DNA of 64,000 nucleotides. Origin: JAVBME01 sp031552765 (lineage in GTDB: Bacteria; Bacillota; Negativicutes; Acidaminococcales; JAISLQ01). Under the pieces are notes generated by a model that did no database searches, was not told where the DNA came from, and worked only from the letters and a program-made list of their open reading frames with translations. The stretch spans positions 1 to 64,000 of the forward strand of contig JAVBME010000006.1 of NCBI GenBank assembly GCA_031552765.1, written 5' to 3'. Below are positions 60,425 through 64,000 of this stretch, piece after piece. The translations under genes and the position numbers were made by a program. Positions within the stretch are counted from its first letter, which is position 1. Each line of letters starts with the position of its first letter.

Positions 60425-61003
60425 ATGAAAAAGCTGTCCTTATTATTTCTGACCCTTATATTAGCTTTTGCCCTTGCCGGTTGCGGCGGGCAAAAAGCCG
60501 CGCCGGCCGGCGGCAATAACCAATCCAAGACATTGATAGTATATTTTTCCCGCAGCGGTAACACTAAAGAAGTTGCCAGCCAAATACAGCAACTTACCGG
60601 CGGCGATATTGTAGAGCTGCAAATCACGGAATCTTATCCTTCCAACTATGAAGAGCTCCGCCAGCAGGTCAAGCGCGAACAGCAGTCAGGCTTTAGGCCA
60701 ACGCTCAAAACTAAAATAGCAAATATCTCCGCCTATAAAACCGTCATCATCGGCTCTCCTATTTGGTGGTCAGATATTTCTCTGCCCATGGTCAGCTTCT
60801 TGACGCAATACGACCTTTCCGGCAAGACTGTCCTGCCGTTTTTCACGCATGGCGGCGGCGGTGTCGGGCGAAGCGCCGCCCGAGTAAAAGAACTATGCCC
60901 CCGTTCTACCGTTAAAGAACTCTTCATCGTAAAAAGCAGCGATGCCAAAACCGCCAAAAATGACGTCGCTTCCTGGCTGCGCGCGCAAGGCGCGATAAAG
61001 TGA
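60425..61003 (+). CDS. Flavodoxin-like lipoprotein
   Basis: A 192-residue protein with lipobox LAGC and a flavodoxin-4 type domain: IVYFSRSGNTKEVASQI for the FMN phosphate loop and IGSPIWWSDISLPMVSFL for the second loop. The lipid anchor places this FMN protein outside the membrane, unlike cytoplasmic flavodoxins. It may shuttle electrons to extracytoplasmic acceptors (inference). AGGAGG lies upstream of the ATG. Confidence 0.9.
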   Translation: MKKLSLLFLTLILAFALAGCGGQKAAPAGGNNQSKTLIVYFSRSGNTKEVASQIQQLTGGDIVELQITESYPSNYEELRQQVKREQQSGFRPTLKTKIANISAYKTVIIGSPIWWSDISLPMVSFLTQYDLSGKTVLPFFTHGGGGVGRSAARVKELCPRSTVKELFIVKSSDAKTAKNDVASWLRAQGAIK

Positions 61004-61032
61004 TATAAAATCAAGAGCGGCAACCAGACTAT

Positions 61033-61103
61033 GTTACCAGAATAAAACTGAAGCCGGCGCTACCCGCAAACGGGGGCGCCGGCTTCAGTTTTATTCTGGT
61101 AAC
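61033..61103. repeat. 28-bp perfect inverted repeat
   Basis: GTTACCAGAATAAAACTGAA followed by GCCGGCGC, and the exact complement, flank a 15-nt loop. It is far longer than the other terminators here. It could terminate on either strand, but its length and the truncated gene beside it suggest a mobile or recombination element. Confidence 0.8.
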
Positions 61104-61107
61104 CGAT

Positions 61108-61326
61108 TTAGCGGCAGTCAGAGTTAACATGCGCGATGCGCTCGCCCAGCCTGTCCACCGCCCACGGACCTTCCGACCCGGCCCAATCCACACGGGCGGA
61201 CTGGAAGCCGGCAGGTACTTGTATCTCGTCGTAAACTTCCGGGCTGGTCATACCGCCGGCTACGAAAAGTACAGTTGGCTGTTTGGCTCCAAGTTCGCCG
61301 ATGATTTTTAATCCTTGCTTATTCAT
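61108..61326 (-). pseudogene. Truncated alpha/beta-hydrolase-like gene
   Basis: A 72-residue protein resembling only the N-terminus of an alpha/beta hydrolase: VLFVAGGMTSPEVYDEIQVP and SARVDWAGSEGPWAVDRLGE. It ends soon after, at AHVNSDCR, a few bases from the 28-bp inverted repeat. There is no serine elbow. The ribosome binding site GGGGAAA and ATG are intact, so it may still be translated. A 3'-truncated gene is the simplest reading; a genuine small protein is possible. Confidence 0.6.
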
Positions 61327-61507
61327 GCTACATTTCCCCTTTTTAATGCCAATGCCGGATATGGCTGCGTTTAAATTAATATTACTATGTCTGAGGTTCG
61401 AAAGTCCAATTTAATCAACCATTATTGACAAGATAAAAGCATTTGCGCGAACACATGTTTTGTGATAAAATTGAAACAAACACAAGTTCTAGAAGGTGGT
61501 CGTCGCT

Positions 61508-62821
61508 ATGGATATGCTGGAAAAACTGCAAATATTGGCTGATGCAGCCAAATATGATGTGGCCTGTACTTCGAGCGGCTCGGATAGGAGAGCCGGGGCG
61601 GGCGGCATAGGCAGCTCGGCCATGCCAGGTTGCTGCCACAGCTTTTCCGCGGACGGGCGCTGTGTATCTCTTTTAAAAGTCCTTCTGGGCAATACCTGCA
61701 TATACGACTGCAAATATTGCGCGAATAGAAAGTCCAATGATGTGCCGCGCGCGGTGTTTACGCCGCGGGAGTTGGCGGAGCTGACCATACAGTTTTACCG
61801 GCGCAATTATATCGAGGGGCTGTTTTTAAGCTCTGGCGTGATAAAAAACCCCGACTACACCTGTGAGCTAATGATAGAAACCCTGCTGCTCCTGCGCAAT
61901 GAGTACAAATTCGGCGGCTATATACACGCCAAAGCCATACCGGGTGCGGACAGCGTGCTTTTGGAGCGCCTGGGCATGCTGGCCGACCGGATGAGCGTCA
62001 ATATCGAGCTGCCGTCCCGCGAAAGTCTTGCCAAGCTGGCGCCGGACAAAAGCAAGAACAGTATCTTCCAGCCGATGGGTTATCTGAAAGAACGCATGGC
62101 GGAAAATTCACGTGATATCAAGCTCTACCGCAATGCTCCTCGTTTTGCCCCGGCTGGACAAAGCACCCAGATGATAGTGGGCGCGTCGCCGGAGACGGAT
62201 AACCAGATACTAAGGCTGGCGGAGAGCTTATATAAAAAATATAGACTAAAGAGGGTATTTTTTTCCGCTTACCTACCGGTAGTGGCGGATAGCATGTTGC
62301 CCACCCTTGATACCAAGCCGCCGCTGCTGCGCGAGCACCGCCTGTACCAGGCGGACTGGCTGCTGCGCTTTTATGAGTTTTCCGCCAGCGAGCTTTTAGA
62401 TGATGCCAACCCTAATTTCAACCCTTTTTTAGACCCGAAATGCAACTGGGCGATAAACCATCCGGATTTTTTCCCGGTGGAAGTGAATAGGGCCTCTTAT
62501 GAAGAGATATTGCGCGTACCGGGCATCGGCGTGAAAAGCGCCTTGCGTATAGTAGCGTCCAGGCGTTCGGCTTCTTTAGACTTTGACGCTTTGAAAAAAC
62601 TCGGCGTGGTTTTGAAACGGGCCAGGTTTTTCATCACCTGCCGGGGGAAAAGCCAGGGCGCCGGCGCTGTCTGGGATAACGCCATATACGCCATGATGTC
62701 GCCCAAAGAGCGCTCTTTATATAAAAGCCAGGAATTTTACGGCCAGAGCCAATTGCCTCTTTTTGAACAGCCGGCGCCGTTGTCGGGAGAGTGGCGGCAA
62801 TGCTTGAGCAGCCCGGGCTGA
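61508..62821 (+). CDS. Putative DNA modification/repair radical SAM protein
   Basis: A 437-residue radical-SAM enzyme with CIYDCKYCANR (CxxxCxxC), an N-terminal block with AMPGCCHSF, INHPDFFPVEVN, and a C-terminal helix-hairpin-helix VPGIGVKSALRIVASRR that suggests DNA binding. This matches the rSAM family annotated as DNA modification/repair, usually linked to a DUF4130 partner. The chemistry is unknown. ATG 61508 follows AGAAGGTGG. It overlaps the next gene by 22 bp. Confidence 0.9.
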   Translation: MDMLEKLQILADAAKYDVACTSSGSDRRAGAGGIGSSAMPGCCHSFSADGRCVSLLKVLLGNTCIYDCKYCANRKSNDVPRAVFTPRELAELTIQFYRRNYIEGLFLSSGVIKNPDYTCELMIETLLLLRNEYKFGGYIHAKAIPGADSVLLERLGMLADRMSVNIELPSRESLAKLAPDKSKNSIFQPMGYLKERMAENSRDIKLYRNAPRFAPAGQSTQMIVGASPETDNQILRLAESLYKKYRLKRVFFSAYLPVVADSMLPTLDTKPPLLREHRLYQADWLLRFYEFSASELLDDANPNFNPFLDPKCNWAINHPDFFPVEVNRASYEEILRVPGIGVKSALRIVASRRSASLDFDALKKLGVVLKRARFFITCRGKSQGAGAVWDNAIYAMMSPKERSLYKSQEFYGQSQLPLFEQPAPLSGEWRQCLSSPG

Positions 62822-63621
62822 TATATTCATATGACGGAAGTTTTACCGGTTTTTTGTGCTGCGTGTTTGAAAGCTTTACTAAAAAAGAGCTGCCTGGCGG
62901 CATACTGGGGCCAAATGAAGTGCAGTTGACGATATTTCCGGCCAAGTCTATAGACACGGACATAAAAAAAGCCCGGCGGGTGGAGCAATTGATATCTTCG
63001 CGCATCGGCGCGCCTGTGCTGCGTTTTTTGCGCCGTGCGTTTTTGACCTGTCTGCCGCAAAAAGAAGTGCATATGCTGCGCTTTGTCCGTCTGGCCTACA
63101 GGAAAGGGCCGGGCGTCGTCAGTATGCTTTCTGACGGTACGGTATATGCTTTGCACAAAGCCGTGCGTTTTTTAGGCAGTGAAGTGGAGCGCTACAAAGG
63201 GTTTGTACGTTTTTCCGATTGCGGCGGCGTACTGGTGTCGACAATCCAGCCGAAAAATTATGTCCTGCCGTTTTTGGGCTTGCATTTTCGCGTGCGTTTT
63301 CCCGGGGAAAAATTTCTTATTTACGATGAGAGCCACCATATGTTATGCGCCTGCAGTGACGGGCGTTTTTGGGTGTCCGACTCTACTGACATAGAACAAC
63401 CGGAAGCGAGCGGAGAAGAGGAAAATTATAGACGCCTGTGGCGGGCCTTTTACGACGCCATAGCTATCAAAGAACGGGAAAACTCGCGCTGCCGCATGGG
63501 GCATATGCCTAAACGCTACTGGCACTGTATGACGGAGATGCAGCAGGACGAAGCCGCCCGCCGCCCTGCGAAAAAAGAAGGCGGGCCGTCTGGCCTGCTG
63601 GATATGGTAAAATTGCGATAA
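62800..63621 (+). CDS. DUF4130/SAM_7-link DNA metabolism protein
   Basis: A 273-residue DUF4130-family protein: SYDGSFTGFLCCVFESF at the start, KEVHMLRFVRLAYRKGPG, DCGGVLVSTIQPKNYVLPFL and MPKRYWHCMTEMQ at the end. In many bacteria this domain occurs with the radical-SAM partner and sometimes fused to a uracil-DNA-glycosylase-like domain; here the glycosylase part is absent. ATG 62800 has GGGAGAG 9 nt upstream inside the previous gene, implying tight coupling. Confidence 0.9.
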   Translation: MLEQPGLIYSYDGSFTGFLCCVFESFTKKELPGGILGPNEVQLTIFPAKSIDTDIKKARRVEQLISSRIGAPVLRFLRRAFLTCLPQKEVHMLRFVRLAYRKGPGVVSMLSDGTVYALHKAVRFLGSEVERYKGFVRFSDCGGVLVSTIQPKNYVLPFLGLHFRVRFPGEKFLIYDESHHMLCACSDGRFWVSDSTDIEQPEASGEEENYRRLWRAFYDAIAIKERENSRCRMGHMPKRYWHCMTEMQQDEAARRPAKKEGGPSGLLDMVKLR

Positions 63622-63730
63622 AAGCTGTAGAAAATTTTGCAGAAGGCAAAACTCTCGTATATTTCCAGTATTTGTATCTGTAAAGCGGTTTGCACCTGTG
63701 GCTCAAGCGCCAACAGCTACGCATCAGCCA

Positions 63731-63770
63731 TGTCTAGTCCTTGAAAAGAAATGCATGGCATTTCGGAAAG
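63731..63770 (+). repeat. Short dispersed repeat, copy 2
   Basis: TGTCTAGTCCTTG, AAAGAAAT, stem AATGC/GCATT, then CGGAAAGG. It is related to the copy at 50891-50930 on the other strand; the stem changed by a compensating A-T to G-C swap. The rest of 63622-63790 shows no gene. Confidence 0.6.
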
Positions 63771-63789
63771 GGATACTCAAAGGGTAAAT

Positions 63790-63824
63790 AAAAACGGCTC
63801 CCGCTTTTCGGCGGAAGCCGTTTT
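63790..63824 (-). terminator. Terminator of the chemotaxis receptor gene
   Basis: AAAACGGCT(T)CCGC pairs with GCGG(G)AGCCGTTTTT on the minus strand, then T-rich. Confidence 0.88.
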
Positions 63825-63830
63825 GTATCC

Positions 63831-64000
63831 TTATATTTTGAATATTTTCATGGCGTCGACCAAGGCGGTACAGCTTGCCTTGATATCCTGCATACGGGCC
63901 AATACGTCTTCCGAGAGTTTGGCAATATCCGCAGATTGTGATGCGATGGCGGTGATGTTGGTGGCGCCGTCGTTGGCGGCCTGGGAGACTTCGTGGACTG
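63831..64000 (-). CDS. Methyl-accepting chemotaxis protein, C-terminus (partial at window edge)
   Basis: The last 55 residues are visible, starting in VHEVSQAANDGATNITAIAS. They continue in a helical pattern with QSADIAKLSEDVLARMQDI, typical of the C-terminal end of a receptor signalling domain after the hairpin tip. The N-terminal sensor and most of the coiled coil lie beyond the window. Only one such gene is seen and no che genes. Confidence 0.85.
   Translation of the reverse strand, partial: VHEVSQAANDGATNITAIASQSADIAKLSEDVLARMQDIKASCTALVDAMKIFKI

Overview
The window reads as a chromosomal segment of an anaerobic, GC-neutral member of the Bacillota. I lean to the class Negativicutes, by inference only. 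Supporting signs are LL-diaminopimelate aminotransferase, a complete [FeFe]-hydrogenase maturation set (HydE/G/F), hybrid-cluster protein, a lysine-fermentation-type cleavage enzyme with an acetoacetate-type CoA-transferase, Asp23, a lysine/alanine-tailed HU protein, and many short intrinsic terminators. There is no rRNA operon, no CRISPR array and no intact phage or insertion sequence.

Layout. 0-2.4 kb: the end of a transposase, then a low-GC ATPase/DUF4276 pair lying directly downstream of the 3' end of ssrA (tmRNA), a classic integration site, so probably a small defence-type island. 2.5-6.8 kb: a drug/metabolite exporter, a HAD phosphatase, LarE, cysteine synthase and an unknown gene. 6.8-13.3 kb: HU, nicotinamidase, a zur-znuACB zinc-uptake operon with a consensus promoter and a candidate operator, a DUF362 ferredoxin-like protein and a second exporter. 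13.35-14.1 kb: two diverged, inverted copies of an unexplained repeat. 14.1-23.9 kb: dapL, a secreted DUF4127 protein, a thioesterase with metQ, an HD-GYP protein, an acetamidase/formamidase-family enzyme preceded by a ParA-like relic, and small unknowns.

24-29.2 kb is a coherent aromatic-acid decarboxylase locus: a divergent LysR regulator, a UbiD-type decarboxylase, its zinc-ribbon D subunit, an SLC13-type transporter, a UbiX-type prenyltransferase, an LpdD-like protein and, last, a biotinyl-fold protein whose biotin-accepting lysine is replaced by glutamine. 29.3-36.6 kb: a lipoprotein nuclease, CBS-domain pyrophosphatase, flavodoxin, an IS3 relic, the CoA-transferase pair and Kce behind a canonical sigma-54 promoter, and mnmA. 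36.7-50.9 kb: queF, a small membrane ORF broken by an in-frame stop, two gamma-carbonic-anhydrase paralogues (one missing a zinc ligand), hydrolases, cyclophilin, Asp23, a secreted lipase converging on a GH26 glycosidase, and an hcp gene with its Crp/Fnr regulator.

50.9-64 kb: a tRNA-Asn/Glu/Val cluster containing a long rod-shaped inverted-repeat element, the hydrogenase maturation operon behind a perfect promoter and a leader with mutually exclusive terminator/antiterminator pairings, a LUD protein, tRNA-Arg, a hybrid histidine kinase, a flavodoxin lipoprotein, a 28-bp perfect inverted repeat beside a truncated hydrolase, a radical-SAM/DUF4130 DNA-repair-like pair, and the 3' end of a chemotaxis receptor. 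The strongest leads for something undescribed are the hydrogenase-operon leader RNA, the biotinyl-like partner in the decarboxylase operon, the ssrA-linked ATPase/DUF4276 pair, and the two intergenic repeat families.
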